A DNA stretch of 64,000 bases from contig NW_024467106.1 of the NCBI RefSeq assembly GCF_017591425.1, forward strand, positions 27,704,501-27,768,500. The letters run 5' to 3'. This DNA comes from Ochotona curzoniae. Taxonomy: Eukaryota > Chordata > Mammalia > Lagomorpha > Ochotonidae. Below, piece by piece: positions 23,040 to 34,394 of the stretch; position 1 is the first letter of the stretch, and every line of letters starts with the position of its first letter. A program made the translations under genes and the position numbers. Under the pieces are notes generated by a model. The model was given only the letters and a program-made list of their open reading frames with translations, had not been told where the DNA came from and searched no databases.

Positions 23040-23130
23040 GGCATCACCTGCAGCCTCACAGGGTATACACTAACAGGAAGCTAGAATCAGAAGTGGAGCC
23101 AGGATTGAGCCCAGGTATTCTGATAGGGGA
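23040..23130 (-). mobile_element. C-SINE fragment, antisense
   Basis: AACAGGAAGCTAGAATCAGA and GAGCCAGGATTGAGCCCAGG are the reverse complement of the C-SINE middle part. A CT-rich stretch follows at 23168-23225 and may belong to another fragment. Confidence 0.55.
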
Positions 23131-23337
23131 TGCACCTGCAGCATCTGTGGATTTCACCAGCACGTGGGAGGTCTCTCTCTCCTTCTCCACCCGCCTCTCT
23201 CTCCCCTCTCCTTCCCCTCTCTCTGACAAACAAAATTCAAAAACAGGAATGCCAAGTTGTAGGGCTTTAAAACTTTTGAAGTGATTAACAGATAACAGCC
23301 TTGTGCCTGCTGAGCCTACACTCACATTCATGCAATC

Positions 23338-23440
23338 AGACTTACTCATTCAGTACCAATTTGCTGCTGTGCTGCTGTGTGCAGGGTCCCTGACAGGGCC
23401 CTGGGAATACAGAAATGATCAGACATGACCATGTGCCTCT
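23338..23440 (-). repeat. L2-like remnant
   Basis: Reverse-complement L2 tail pattern: TTGCTGCTGTGCTGCTGTGT, CCTGGGAATACAGAAATGA. Confidence 0.45.
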
Positions 23441-23721
23441 CCTCAAACTGCAGAATTTGGGGAAAGAGGACCCAGACCCAGCCACCTGTGCATTAATATG
23501 GACGGCAGAGGGAAAGGAGAGGTGGAAGGAGCGGGTGGTGGGAATGGTGTCTAGGGAGAGGACATGCACTAGGTCCTGGAGGATAAAGAAGAAGTGCCAG
23601 GCTGAAGCAGGGCAGGCTCTCCGGGCACACAAAACTGCAGGAGCTGAGGCCTGGGTGCAGGGGAGCGGGTGCTTGGCTAATTCAGGGAGCCCTGAGCCAT
23701 TGGGTGTGGCCGAGAGGCCCC

Positions 23722-23810
23722 ATCCTTGGGTGAGAATCACCTGGAGCTTTTGTCAATACGGAGTCCTGGGCCTCACTGCAGCCTACTGAAGCTGAATATG
23801 GAGGGCAGAC
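23722..23810 (+). repeat. MER5A-like remnant
   Basis: GTGAGAATCACCTGGAGCTTT followed by GTCAATACGGAGTCCTGGGCC resembles the MER5A hAT element. Confidence 0.5.
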
Positions 23811-23841
23811 AAGTGGCTGTTTTTAAGGACACTCCCCCCCC

Positions 23842-23842
<1 letters not shown>

Positions 23843-23874
<32 letters not shown>
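23843..23874. repeat. (AC)16 microsatellite
   Basis: A perfect AC run of 16 units, following a C8 tract. Confidence 0.95.
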
Positions 23875-23877
<3 letters not shown>

Positions 23878-23954
23878 CACAGGTGCCTGGCTGCACACCC
23901 AGGGCTAACCAGAGGGAAGCTAAGCCTAATTCAGTAAGTTCAGCATAAGATAAA

Positions 23955-24175
23955 ACTTGCCAAGAACTGGTGCAGAGGGCTAAGCCAGCACCTGTAACTC
24001 TGGCATCCTATAGGGGCTTCAGTTCAAGTCCCAGCTGCTCTACTTTTGATTCGGCTCCCTGCTGGTACATTTAGGAAAGTAGTATGTGCAGGATGGCCTG
24101 AGGCCTTGGGCTCCTGCCATCCTTGTTGGAGACCTAAAGGAAGCTTCTGGGTTCTGGATTTGGAGGTGGAAACCT
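23955..24175 (+). mobile_element. C-SINE, old
   Basis: GGTGCAGAGGGCTAAGCCAGC, GGCATCCTATAGGGG, GTTCAAGTCCCAGCTGCTC and GGAGACCTAAAGGAAGCTTC are in C-SINE order. Confidence 0.75.
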
Positions 24176-24419
24176 TTGGGACAGCAGGAATGGTGGAACA
24201 GAGGTGGGTGGGTGGGTCTGATGACCAAAAGTGACAAGATAACAGGGAAAGGGGACAGGGCCATAGCCCAGGGGGAACCTCTTAGAGATCAAGGGCAGCC
24301 ACAGGGGGTTGGCATGGTGGTCAGGCTCAGGCGCCAGCTGAGCAAGCAGCAGGGGCTGGGGAGCAGACACAGGAGGCATAAGACATCCACGCTGTGCTGG
24401 CACTGAGGCCAACCATGAC

Positions 24420-24665
24420 TACACATCCCTTCAACCTCATAGCAAACCCCACTAGTTGGCAGTGATCACCCAGCTGGCACTCATAGCCAGCTGCCACATG
24501 CCAACCTGGCCCACATGTGTCATAGGGAACCCCTCACCTAAGTCCCATGCCAGCCCCATGGATGCTCAGAATAAAGCCAAGGCTTGGAGAGGTGAAGTGA
24601 CTGGCTCAAGATCAACCACTAGAAAATGGTGGAGTTTGAATCCACACACTCAGTGGACAGTGATC
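24420..24665 (-). repeat. MIR-like remnant
   Basis: GCTTGGAGAGGTGAAGTGACT and GAGTTTGAATCCACACACTC follow the antisense MIR core pattern. Confidence 0.5.
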
Positions 24666-25776
24666 TGTGCCGAGCAAAGTAGGGCAGAGGATTCAGGAAA
24701 GAAAGTGTGTGGAGTGCTCCAGGCCTCTAGATGCTCCATGACCTCTGGCTGCCCATGACCTATGGGTGCCCTGTGGTCTCTGAGTCCATCATGTCATCAA
24801 CGAAAGGTTTCTTTCTCATTTCTCCAGACCCTCTGTGGATTTGTACCCTTCATGGCTGACCCGTGTCCTCATATCTGGCTCTTGTACCTGAACCTGTCCA
24901 GGAGAAGGTCGGGCTAGGCTTGAGCCACTGCTCTCCTGGGAACCTGTCTCTGCTTCTACACTGTGAAGCTCATGTCTGCTCCTTGCAGCATGCTTGTAAA
25001 TACACAGACCCAAGTGCCAGGTACCCAGTTGGTACCAGGACATGCCACTTTCCTCCTTCCACTCTCATTCCTCTTCCTGTCCCAAGCACTGCCCAGCTCC
25101 TTGTGATCATGTCATGCTCTCAAACCTCACTCCCCTCGCCTGTCCCTCAGGGATCCCCTTCGGGTTGCTGGCATCTCTGGAGAGAAGCGCTTTCTGGGCT
25201 CAGTGACTCAGGCCTTGCTCGCTGTTCCCATTAAAACTGACCTCCTCAGCGTTTACCCCATCTGACTCAGAAATTTCCAAAGCATCTGGACCATGGGCGC
25301 CTTCCCAGGAGGGAGGAGGCCTGGGCACTGAAGGAGGTTGCCTTTCCCATGGGGCATGAGGACCCTGCGGCCTGCCAGAGCCTGGGACCTTGGCTTGGCT
25401 CTCAGAACTACAGCCTGGAGCTGAGGCAGCAAAGGAGTGGTCATCATTCAAGGTCACTGCCCTCGAGCCAGGCACTGGGCTGAGACTTGTGTCAGCCCTT
25501 GCAACAGCCCTGCACATCTAGGCCATAGAGATCACCACCACAGGGAGGAGTAGCTGGGGTTCAAAGCTGGGAAGCCACAACACACAGCAACAACTCAAAA
25601 TGGGCCTCCTGTGGCCACAGGCCACATGCAGCATCAAGGTTGCTGGCATTCCAGTCCACCTAGGGTGTAGGCTGAATGCCTTTTGGCCAGTGCCCTCCTG
25701 ACTTCTCCACATGGGCGAGCGAGGACATCAGAGGACCTGCAAGCAGAGACCACAAAGCCAGCAGTCCAGCACTCAC

Positions 25777-25857
25777 CGGTGCCTGCGTGTAGGTGATGGC
25801 TTCTAGAATTTCTGCAACCCCGTCTGCCTCCTGAAGCCCGCTGGCTTCTCCTGATGC
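25777..25857 (-). CDS. COL15A1: COL15A1 exon 4: NC1 acidic segment
   Basis: This is an 81-nt, phase 0-0 exon encoding 27 residues: ASGEASGLQEADGVAEILEA, then ITYTQAP. The acceptor is TCTACACAG and the donor is CCG followed by GTGAGT. It contains two acidic Ser-Gly sites (SGE, SGL), the sequence type used for glycosaminoglycan attachment in this chain; actual use cannot be told from sequence. Human has almost the same peptide, which settles both the frame and the identity. Confidence 0.93.
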
Positions 25858-27341
25858 CTGTGTAGAGACAAACCATGCCCCACGTTGGGCACAGAGAACA
25901 TGTTCTATGGAGCCCAGTCACAAGGAAGGGCAGAGAAATCTGCTGCCATCTCCCCTGGGAGGAACTGGGTGTGTGCAAGTTTGTACAATGTGTGCATGCA
26001 TTCATGTGTTCACATGTGTGTATGGGAGAGTATGCACAGTCAGGGGCATATGTGCGCATGAGTGTGTGTGTGCGTGTGCGTGACAGAGTGGGGCTAAGGA
26101 GACAGCATAAGTGCAGCATGCATGTGTTTGCACATGCATGCATTCCTGTGCGCATGTGTGTGTGAGACAGAGAATAATATGTGCACAGTGTGCATGGCTG
26201 GTTCTTGCTCTTGTTGCCTTCTACATTTTATGACTCAGATAAACACGCCCAGCCCCAACTGCACAGCCTAACATGTCAGCTTCACATTGTGTCCAGGGTC
26301 TCTTCCACTTCCTGACTTTGTCACTGGAACCCACGTTTTGAAGACCGATGCTTTGTTGCTACTCAATCTTCATCCCTAGCCTTTGAAGGGCAGCTGAGGA
26401 AGTCTGTGTGCCACGATTTCAGTACTTTACCTATGGCAGTGATCGGGGCAATGTAGAGATGTGTGAAGGATGGCACCAGGGTCTCCTGGCTTGCAGAGGC
26501 ACTACAGGCCCAAGGAGAACAAACCCGCTTGTAGGTAGAGCCTGGGAGATGGTCCAGCCCAGGGGCAGGATATTTTTTTAAATGAAATCAGCCTGGAGCT
26601 TGACCATGATTGACACCAGTCAAAGTCCGCCAAGGTTCTAGGACACTGCCTTGTCCTGATCACCCTGGGCTTTGGCACCTGTTCTTCTGCCTGAGGCTGT
26701 GGGCCTTGCAGCAGGCCCCAGCTTCTCCCTGACTTGTTTCCAGTTCCCTGTCCTTCCCGCCACCAGCTGAGCAGCTCTTTGGCTGTGAAGGACTCCCTGT
26801 CTCCATCTCTCTTGGCTCTGTCATTCTGTCGCCATGTGAGTGATCAGTCAGAGGATGGGGACAGTTTCCAGCTGGTTTCCACTTGCCCCCTGGGCAGGAG
26901 CCCACCTAGCAGGTGCTCTGAAAACCCAGGAGGGAGGAAGGGGCTGCTTCTCTCCTGGTCCACCATCCCACTGCGGCTTAGGAAATAAGTCCCTTCCCCA
27001 ACATAGAAGTCAAGTTGGGTTCGCTTTTTCATTTTGAGAGGAATTTGCACCCAGACTGAGCCTTTCAGCGTTGGTTTTAGAATCCTGACACCTTTTCTTG
27101 GCAGGAAGCCTGGAAATCAGGCCACCGACTGCCACAGACAGGGAGGCAGACACTCCCGCCCCGGAGAGCGGGCTGCAGCTCTTGAACATGTGAAAGAAAG
27201 CCAAGCACCTAAAATAGGACCCGGGGCGGTGCTTGCCAACTCCGAGAAACCTCAGAGGCTCCGTGACGCATGGCATGAAGCATGGCCTGAGCACCCGGTC
27301 ACCCAAGCCTGCTCAGCCCGCAGCAGGGGCACAGGACTCAC
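25858..27341 (-). other. COL15A1: COL15A1 intron 3
   Basis: This 1.5-kb intron has an imperfect TG/CA-rich tract at about 25970-26165. The rest is unique sequence with no recognisable feature. Confidence 0.85.
25970..26165. repeat. Imperfect TG/CA-rich tract
   Basis: Alternating pyrimidine-purine runs of GTGTG, GCATG and GTGCG units over about 195 nt. Confidence 0.7.
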
Positions 27342-27416
27342 CGATGCCTCGTCAGCTTCACATTGCTCCTCGGGCGTCCTGGGGTCTGAGTACAACGTCA
27401 GCCTCTGGATGGAGCC
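27342..27416 (-). CDS. COL15A1: COL15A1 exon 3: end of TSPN domain, start of acidic NC1
   Basis: This is a 75-nt, phase 0-0 exon of 25 codons. It begins GSIQRLTLYSDPRTPEEQC and ends EADEAS, between a CTTCTCCCCAG acceptor and a GTGAGT donor. It supplies the last strand of the TSPN domain and the second cysteine, the probable partner of the exon 2 cysteine. The frame then passes into the acidic, flexible NC1 segment. The match to human (LTVHPDPRTPEELCDPEE, from memory) is clear. Confidence 0.93.
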
Positions 27417-27892
27417 CTGGGGAGAAGCAGAGGGACCACAGGCCACGGTTTGCGGTTTGCACAGCCATGAGCTGACCGCTGGTGGAGGGGAGCATGATGG
27501 GATTTGAGATGGAGACAAGTGAAGGTGGGGAGAAAGCATGGCCCGTGTCTGCAGCCAGGCAGCCAGGCAGCCGAGCCAAGCTGTCAGGGCCAGGGAACTT
27601 CCTCAGTAGAGAACTCCTGGGAATGAAGGCCTACCGCCCCTTCCTGACTACTCCCCTCTCTTCCCCCTGCCCCTGTCCGGTGCCCAGCCAACCAGAGGCA
27701 GTTCCTGACAGACAAGGCCTCCCTCTGCTGCAGTAGGTGTTCCCCAACCTCAACCCCACCAGCTCAAAGCTTTGTCTGTAGCCAGGGGCTTCCCTCCCCC
27801 AATCCTGCCCCAACTCTGCACAAACTCCTTGAGACACCTGGAGAGAACATTTAACAACTGTCCGTGAGAGGCAAGTGTCTGGAACAGCGATT

Positions 27893-28244
27893 AAGATGCT
27901 ACTTGGGGGCCCGGCACCGTGGCCTAGTGGCTAAAAGTCCTCGCCTGGATTCCATATGGTTGCCAGTTCTAATCCCAGCAGCCCCGCTCCCATCCAACTC
28001 CCTGCTTGTGGCCTGGGAAAACAGCAGAGGACGGGCCAACGCCTTGGGACCCTGTACCCATGTGGGAGACCTGGAGGAACTTCCTGGCTCCTGGCTTCGG
28101 ATTGGCGCAGCCCCAACTGTTGCGCTCACTTGGGGAGTGAATCATCGGAAGGAAGATCTTCCTTTCTGTTTTTCCTCCTCTCTGTATAACTGACTTTGTA
28201 ATAAAAATAAATAAATCATTAAAAAACTAAAAGATGCTACTTGG
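27893..28244 (+). mobile_element. C-SINE with 14-bp target-site duplication
   Basis: The element runs 27907-28230 between AAGATGCTACTTGG copies at 27893-27906 and 28231-28244. The head GGGCCCGGCACCGTGGCCTAG differs from the youngest copies, and the GCACGCCCGG segment before the ATTCCATATGG part is missing. Confidence 0.92.
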
Positions 28245-28525
28245 GGTGGCCTGCATTACACATGTAGAGTGCTGGGCTTAAGATCTGGCTCCGTTCCCAA
28301 TCCAGCTCCTTGCTAACGCACACTTCAGAAGGCAACAGGTGACTGACTGCTCAAGTACTTGGGTCCCTGCCACCCACACAGGAGACCCAGATGGTGTTTC
28401 TGGTTCCTAGATTCAACCTAGCCCAGCCCAAGCTGGCACAGGCATTTGGGGGGTGAACCAGCCAATGGGGGCTGTTTCTCATTAGGTATGTGTGCATCTT
28501 TGCCTTCCAAATAAAATAAAGATAA
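28245..28525 (+). mobile_element. C-SINE, old, directly 3' of a younger copy
   Basis: CCAATCCAGCTCCTTGCTAAC, GGGTCCCTGCCACCCACAC, GGAGACCCAGATGG and TTCCAAATAAAATAAA are in C-SINE order and diverged. The younger copy at 27907 inserted at or near its 5' end. Confidence 0.75.
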
Positions 28526-28625
28526 TATATATGTATATTCATATGTAGCATATATTTATTTATATATTTAATATAACATTTATATCAATATAGTATTTAT
28601 TTATTTAATACAATATATTATATTT
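28525..28625. repeat. AT-rich low-complexity tract
   Basis: About 100 nt of TATAT and ATTTA repeats following the C-SINE tail. Confidence 0.85.
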
Positions 28626-29063
28626 TACAAACCTTTCAGCATATTTAACTCCATTCCCCAGCTCAACCCAAGCTGCATGCTAAGGTACCGTGCTGAACAC
28701 CGATGAGGTATCAGTTGATACCTGTGCTGGCTGTATGAACAGTTGTAACGGTACCTTCTTTTTTTAAAGAATGGTTTATTCATTAAGGCCCATTTTGACA
28801 GTACAATCAGTCTTGTGGAATCTTTCTTAGGGCACATTGTCTATAAGTAGAAAGACAGGCTTCCTCTCATGCTGGAATTCTAGTTTACTCCACCCTTTTA
28901 GAAATTGCTTCCACACACTTGACACCTATGGCAAGAGAAAATCATCAAAAGACGTAACACCTCCGATTCCTTCTTTCTAAAGCTTCAAATTCCACCAGAT
29001 GCTTTCACAGAGGGACTCTCCATCGACTCTACAGCCTGTGGACTGCTTTTTCTCCTCCCCCCT

Positions 29064-29133
29064 GCCTTCCTTCCTTCCTTCTTTCCTTCTTTCCTTTCCT
29101 TCCTTCCTTCCTTCCTTTCTTTTCTTTCTTTCT
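29064..29133. repeat. (CTTC)n/(CTTT)n tract
   Basis: Pyrimidine tetranucleotide repeats lying at the A-tail side of an antisense C-SINE, a common origin for such repeats. Confidence 0.92.
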
Positions 29134-29136
29134 TCT

Positions 29137-29456
29137 TAAGTATTTATTGGTTTTATTGAAAGGCAGAGTTAGGGAGAAACACATACACAAAGAGATCTTC
29201 CATTTGCTGGTTCATTCTTCAAATGGCTAAAATGGCCAGAGCTGAGCCAAGCTGAAGCCAGGGGCCTAGAATCCTATCTAGGTCTTCCATGTGGTGGCAG
29301 GGGCCCAAGCACTTGGGCCATCTTCCACTGCTATCCCAGGTGCACTAACAGGGAGCTAGATCAGAAAAGGAGCAAATGGGACCAGACCTAGCACTCATAT
29401 GGGATGCCAGTGTCATGGACAGCAGCTCAACTTGCCATGCCACAGTGCCATCTTCA
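29137..29456 (-). mobile_element. C-SINE, antisense
   Basis: TTGAAAGGCAGAGTTAGGGAG, CATTTGCTGGTTCATTC, GGGCCCAAGCACTTGGGCCAT and CTCATATGGGATGCCAGTG are the reverse complement of a full C-SINE. It ends about 245 nt from exon 2. Confidence 0.9.
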
Positions 29457-29701
29457 GGCTGGATTTGCTTACAGGTAAGTACATGAGATCCTGGGTGCCA
29501 GCTAGGATCCACGGGCTAAGATGAAAACCAAGGCTGGCACCCAGGCTTTTGGGTTGCAGGTCTCGCATCCTTCCCACTGCCACCTGTTGCCTCTGCCGGG
29601 ATGCAGAGGGACACAGTGACAGTGGCTGGCAGTCACTGCAGCCTGAGCTTTTGCCCATCGCCCTGCCCCACCAGTCTCTTGGCCGCTGGGCGTGTACTCA
29701 C

Positions 29702-30249
29702 AATGAATTTTTCCAGCCCCGTGGCTCCTGCGCTGCCCACAAAGATCCCCGCGCTGGGCTCAAAAGCCAAAGGCCGGGAAGACCTCTGGAAAAGGACGTG
29801 GCCTTGATCCTCACAGTCCAGCAGGAGGGTCACCTCCTCTCCCTGGATCATTAGGGAAAAGTGGTTCCACTTGTTGGTCATCACGGGCACCGCAAACACA
29901 GCAGCCTCATGGGACACGTGTGAGCCAGGCTCCGTGTAGTAGAGAATGACCCGCTGCTGGCCGTCCTCCACGCCCGAGAGCCGCAGGCCCAGGTAGATGA
30001 CCTTCTGGAAGGCATCGGTGATGGCAAAGAGCACGCCTCCGTGGGTACTGCTGGGCTTCACCGTGACGCTGATGGCAAAGTCTCTGAAGAAGGTCGGGGG
30101 TAGGAGGGTCCTGGCTGGGCGGCCCACATTGGCATCAGGCCCGAAGCTGTAGGCCGGGAAGCCACCGTAGCCCGTGACGAAAGACACTGATGATGGCAGG
30201 GGGACGCCGATGAGCTCTGTGAGGTCCAGATGGCCCTGGGAGGCCATCT
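29702..30249 (-). CDS. COL15A1: COL15A1 exon 2: TSPN / laminin-G-like domain
   Basis: This 548-nt exon encodes the N-terminal thrombospondin-N/laminin-G-like beta-sandwich of collagen XV. The exon opens after CTCACAG with AG, completing a split codon, then reads MASQGHLDLTELIGVPLPSS. Further recognisable stretches are VSFVTGYGGFPAYSFGP, GGVLFAITDAFQKVIYLGLR and ILYYTEPGSHVS. It ends with GATGLEKFI at ATT followed by a GTGAGT donor. Its only cysteine (LLLDCEDQ) is expected to pair with the exon 3 cysteine, as in TSPN domains generally. The ATG near the 5' end is not the true start: human has Thr there, preceded by the signal-peptide exon. The exon is strongly conserved with human and shows no lesion. 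It is the first exon met when reading the gene from the right side of the window. Confidence 0.96.
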
Positions 30250-30859
30250 CTGTGAGGGGAGAGACAGAGACAGAGAGGCCACGTTGACAGGTGGATCAGT
30301 GCATGCATGGGAGGGAAGGTGGAAGCAACCACATGAGAGATGGGATCCCTTTGACCCTGCTGGAACAGCTGCTTCTTCTGACACTGCATCCCCAGACACA
30401 CATGCACAAACAAGCACACATCGCTACCCAGAAACAAGCACTCCATAAAACCCGATTGACTTTTAATACTTGCCAGACACTCAAATCCTTTCCTTTCCAT
30501 TTAATTATTCCCGTTCTCTTTTAGTTGATGAAAAACAATCTAGAAATGACTCACCAATTACCTTCATTATCCAGCAATGGGTCAAGATCTGTAGTCTGAA
30601 AACATTTATACATAATTGGAATATATCACTTGCCTCCACCCACTTGGAGATTTTTTTTCCTCATTATAGAAATGGATAGGTTTATTTTCTCTCATGTTAA
30701 ACAAGGGCTACAAGTGAAGTGTCAGGCTATAGTGGGAAAGCCAGGGACAAAGTCAAGTGTGGCAAGACCTACACCATCATCTCCCTCGGGGTGGTCACGT
30801 TGTCTTCAGCATCGTCTGCATTCCCTGGGTTCTCATTTGGTCCTAGGTGCTGTTCTGAG

Positions 30860-30990
30860 TTCTTATCTGTTGCCTTGTTACCCTCGCAACAACTCTAGGA
30901 GCTAAGGTGCTATTATCCCCCTTTACTTCTGAGAACACCAGGACTGTGAGGAGCTAACTTACTCACAGTTAGTTCACTGCAAGGTGTGAA
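30860..30990 (-). repeat. MIR-like remnant
   Basis: CTCGCAACAACTCTAGGAGC, GTGCTATTATCCCC and GTGTGAACCC resemble antisense MIR. Confidence 0.55.
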
Positions 30991-31380
30991 CCCAGCACAC
31001 CCAGCTCCAGTGCCTATGCTCTTCCCTTCCACACTGATGTTCCACTGCTTGAAAGCTCTGCCAGGCTCGCGCTAGTCCATCCCATCTTGGTCCACTGAGT
31101 GAAGCTGCAGCGGATGTGCAGTAGGCTAGGAAGGCAAGTCTGGGGACAGGTGCAGTCAGGACAATGCCCAAGCACCAGCCTCAGGTATTGCCAGTGAAAC
31201 GGGATCCCAAGGATTGTGCTGGGTGAGGAGACGCGGCATGAGTGAGGCTTGTGATCAAGCAGTGTCCTCCCCGGGAGGTCACAGGATGGAGCAGATGCCT
31301 TGGTGACCGCCTGGGCTACAGCCCAAGGTCAGACAGAAGTCCTTGGGGAACAGGTGGCTGGTCTCCAGAGAAGACTCAGA

Positions 31381-31394
31381 CCACTTGAGGGCGC
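31381..31394 (+). promoter_or_regulatory. CTCF-like core motif in presumed intron 1
   Basis: CCACTTGAGGGCGC matches CCASYAGRKGGCRS at 13 of 14 positions (T for A at position 6, a conserved base). It lies about 1.1 kb on the 5' side of exon 2. It is a motif match only. Confidence 0.35.
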
Positions 31395-32717
31395 TAGTAA
31401 GTCAAGACTGGCAAGGTCATGCAGGCTCTTTGATTTACCCAACTGGCCAATGTCTTATCGAGGATAGCTCACCAGCTGTGTCAGTTGGGGGATGACAAGA
31501 GTTCTCTCCCACCCCACCCAAGACACTCAAGGTTGAGTGTCTTCCTCTATCATTTGTAGCCAGCACATGAACTCCCAAAGCACAAATAAGTGGTTAGGGT
31601 TGGCTGCAATACACTCAACACCTACTACTCTTCGTTACACACACCAAAACCCCCAAGAGGACAATAGGAAGGGATTGTAGCCACCCCTGCTGTGTCCACA
31701 AGAAGGATGATGCTAAGCCGGGGTCCCATCTCTGCACCCTGGGGCATCCCATTCAAGGTAACGCAGGTGCTCTTCATGCCTGGCTTTTCCTGGTTCTCTC
31801 TACAGTCATGGGAATGAACCCACTGTTGTCCCATTTTCAAGCTAGGGAAGATGAAATAAGTGGTCCAATGTCATTAACAAGGAGGCAGGAGCTGAGGGAC
31901 AAGACTGGGAGCACCACAGGGGTGCTCCTGGCACTCCAGCCAGTTCACAGGCCACACCAATGCCCCTTCAACAGCAAGAGGGACACAGATGAAATGCCAG
32001 GAGTGCCCACATGTGTTCCCAGAGCACTGGAGACAGACACAGAGAGACCCTGAGTGTTATGCTTCACCCCTGCCCCACAGCATCCACCCAAAGGCTGCAT
32101 GTGCTTAATGACGTGTGTGTGTGTAAGAGAGAGACACACAAATGCTAACTGTGGGAAAAATTACTGGGTGCCATACAGTACATGATTTCAAGATGGTTGG
32201 AAGATCGTAAGGCACCAGCCTGTGCTCACTCCTCCCTGGAGAGAAAAACATCAATTCTGAACTTCTTTCTCCTGGCATTTGTTTTTGGTCTTTAATTTAA
32301 AAAACATTTTTTTTTTTTTTTAATTCAGTGCCGTAGTTTTCAGATCCATCCTGCTTGACTCCTGTGGTTTGGGCCTTAAATTTTCACCGCAGTTCTTGAT
32401 GGTTTAAGTCTCGATAGACTGATTCGCACGTGTGCTGATGGAGTCTACATTTTCTGTCACTATTCAATACTGCAGTGGATACCCTGTCCACGGCTCCTTG
32501 TGCTTGCCTGAGCAGGTGGCGCCACCACCTGGATGGACTGGCTAATATGGACATGTGTGCACTGGCAGCGTGACCACCTGCTGCTGAGTTGTTCTCCCAA
32601 GCAGTAGTACCAGTGTACACACCTGACAGCCACCATTTAGGGCAGGGAGACAGATGGAGCTCAGGGGGTGCAGGGGCTTATCAAGGGTAACGACGTTTAT
32701 TTTTAGAATTTAAGTGA

Positions 32718-32952
32718 TAGCCAGGCCAGCATGGTGGCACATGGGATTAAGCCACTGCCTGTAATGCTGGCATCCTGTATGAGTGCGAGCTGGAGTCCCA
32801 GCTGCTCCCACTTCTGATCCAGCTCCCTGTTAATGCACCTGGGAAGGCAGTGGAGGGTGGCCCAAGTGTTGAGATCCCTGCCACTCATGCGGGAAATCTG
32901 AACAATCCTGACTTTGAAGTGGGCATTCAGTGACTGAACTGGTGCATGGAAG

Positions 32953-32984
<32 letters not shown>

Positions 32985-33027
32985 GCTCTAGCTCTGCCTT
33001 TCAAAAACAAATAAATCTTTTTTAAAA
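32718..33027 (+). mobile_element. C-SINE with CT-repeat expansion
   Basis: GCCAGCATGGTGGCACATGG, AAGCCACTGCCTG and CTGGGAAGGCAGTGGAGG, then a (TC)n run at 32957-32984 and CTGCCTTTCAAAAACAAATA. It is an older subfamily (AAGCCACTGCCTG head). Confidence 0.9.
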
Positions 33028-33194
33028 TGACCCTCTAGGTGATATGCAAAAGAAGAACTGACAGCATTTTCTGGGACTTCAATTCCATGGCAATCATTTT
33101 CCAGCGAGTGTATGACCAACCACCCTCTATTCGACAGAGAAGTACACCCCAACTTGCTGGGCCCTGCTTAGAAGCTGTCCACAGCTCTTGAGGG

Positions 33195-33340
33195 GCAGGT
33201 CTGTCACCTGGCTCGGAAGCCACTTGAGGCTTTTCAGTGTGCCCCGCAAGTCCTCCTTGATCTATCTCAATGTCCTCCTTGCTCCACCCTGGCTATTTGG
33301 CCAGAGTAACTCCCACCCATCAGTCAAGATGCCCCATCCT
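33195..33340 (+). repeat. L2-like remnant (tentative)
   Basis: AAGTCCTCCTTGATCTATCTC followed by a Pro/Leu-type TC-rich sequence, typical of L2 3' parts. Confidence 0.35.
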
Positions 33341-33445
33341 CCCCTGTGGTCCCCGCTTCACCTCCCACAGCCACAGTTCCCTGTTGCAGCTGTAGGAGAA
33401 ACCCCTGAGCAGGGCTGCCAGCAGATGGATGTCCTTGGGGGCTCA

Positions 33446-33447
<2 letters not shown>

Positions 33448-33489
<42 letters not shown>
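33448..33489. repeat. (TC)n microsatellite
   Basis: A CT dinucleotide run with one TTT interruption. Confidence 0.92.
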
Positions 33490-34394
33490 CATCCCCTGTC
33501 TCAATCTGCTCTGGATCATCTCTGTGCTTCCAATGCCCAGCCCAGGTGAGGAATGCATGCAGCCCAAATGCCTTATTTTACAAAAAGACTAACTGCAGGG
33601 GGGCAAGTGTTGGCTGGCCACACACTCAGACCGGATGCTCAGTTGAAAGCCTGCCTGCTTCAGTGCACAACTTATTTCCAACAGAAATTATGTTTAAGCA
33701 ATTTGGGATTAAGATTAATGAAGATCACTACTATGTGAAATAAAAAAAACGGGGGGAAGTTCTTGCTACATATATCACAGACCACAGCCTCATTTTCCTG
33801 CTATCCCAAGAGTGACAACCCAGAAGAAAAATGAGTGAAGAAATAGGGAAATGCAGCAAAAGAAATAAAAATGGCTCATTTCTTCATAATACATCTTGTT
33901 GCTGACTTTGCAGCAGTACCTGAGGGCTCACACCACTGACAGCCTGCATTGTATTCCATTGTGTGAAACGTCATAGTGTGTTATTCACTTAGCCATTTCC
34001 AAAGATGGGCAGTTAGGTGAATCTTCGCACTCCAGTGCGTATCCTGGTGCAGGCTTCGTAGTTCATGTATGTAACACTATGCACTAGAATACTCATAGAG
34101 GGGTGGGAGTTTGGTGCACAGTGAAGGTGCTATTTAGGATGCCTGAGTCCCTTGCCAGAGTGCCAGGCATCAAGTTCTGGCTCTTAAACACATGGATTCA
34201 AACTGCTATAGAAGGATCCTCAATAAATTGGGGTCACAGGTATTTTCTGGGTAAGGAGGCAAGGACTGATGGATGGGACGTTTCCTTCAAATTAGAAACC
34301 CTTTTAGACTTTTCTAATATATTAAGCATTTGGTATGGAAAACAAACATATTTGTATGTTTTAAAAGACATTAACTTCTGGCATCTGCTTTCAA

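Larger units (their letters stand above)
21526..25776 (-). other. COL15A1: COL15A1 intron 4
   Basis: This 4.25-kb intron holds a 5'-truncated young C-SINE, two older C-SINE pieces, MER5A, MIR and L2-like remnants, and a CA microsatellite. About 24700-25770 appears unique and featureless. Confidence 0.85.
27417..29701 (-). other. COL15A1: COL15A1 intron 2
   Basis: This 2.3-kb intron contains a C-SINE pair (27907-28525), an AT-rich tract (28525-28625), a CTTC repeat and an antisense C-SINE (29137-29456). The remainder shows no feature. Confidence 0.85.
6292..30249 (-). other. COL15A1: COL15A1 locus, exons 2-15 (partial gene)
   Basis: Type XV collagen is a secreted chondroitin-sulfate proteoglycan collagen of the multiplexin family (with type XVIII). 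It sits at the basement-membrane/interstitium border of muscle, vessels and other tissues, and its C terminus yields the endostatin-like fragment restin. Fourteen minus-strand exons with consensus splice sites join into one uninterrupted 642-codon frame (1,928 nt). That frame follows the human protein from about residue 35 to 681 as I recall it, with only about five residues of net length difference. Domain order seen: TSPN/laminin-G-like, acidic NC1 with tandem repeats, COL1-NC2 region, start of COL2. All junctions are phase 0 except exon 1/2 (split codon) and exon 5/6 (phase 1). Exon 1 (signal peptide) was not found and should lie beyond 64000; exons after 15 lie below position 1. No premature stop or frameshift was seen, so this looks like the functional gene. 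Exon numbers assume one upstream coding exon. Confidence 0.95.

Noticed and set aside
29633..30247. Methionine at 30247 as the start of a 204-residue protein
   Set aside because: It lies two bases inside an exon that begins at a CAG acceptor, and the frame past 29702 reads into the intron after a GTGAGT donor. It is collagen XV exon 2.
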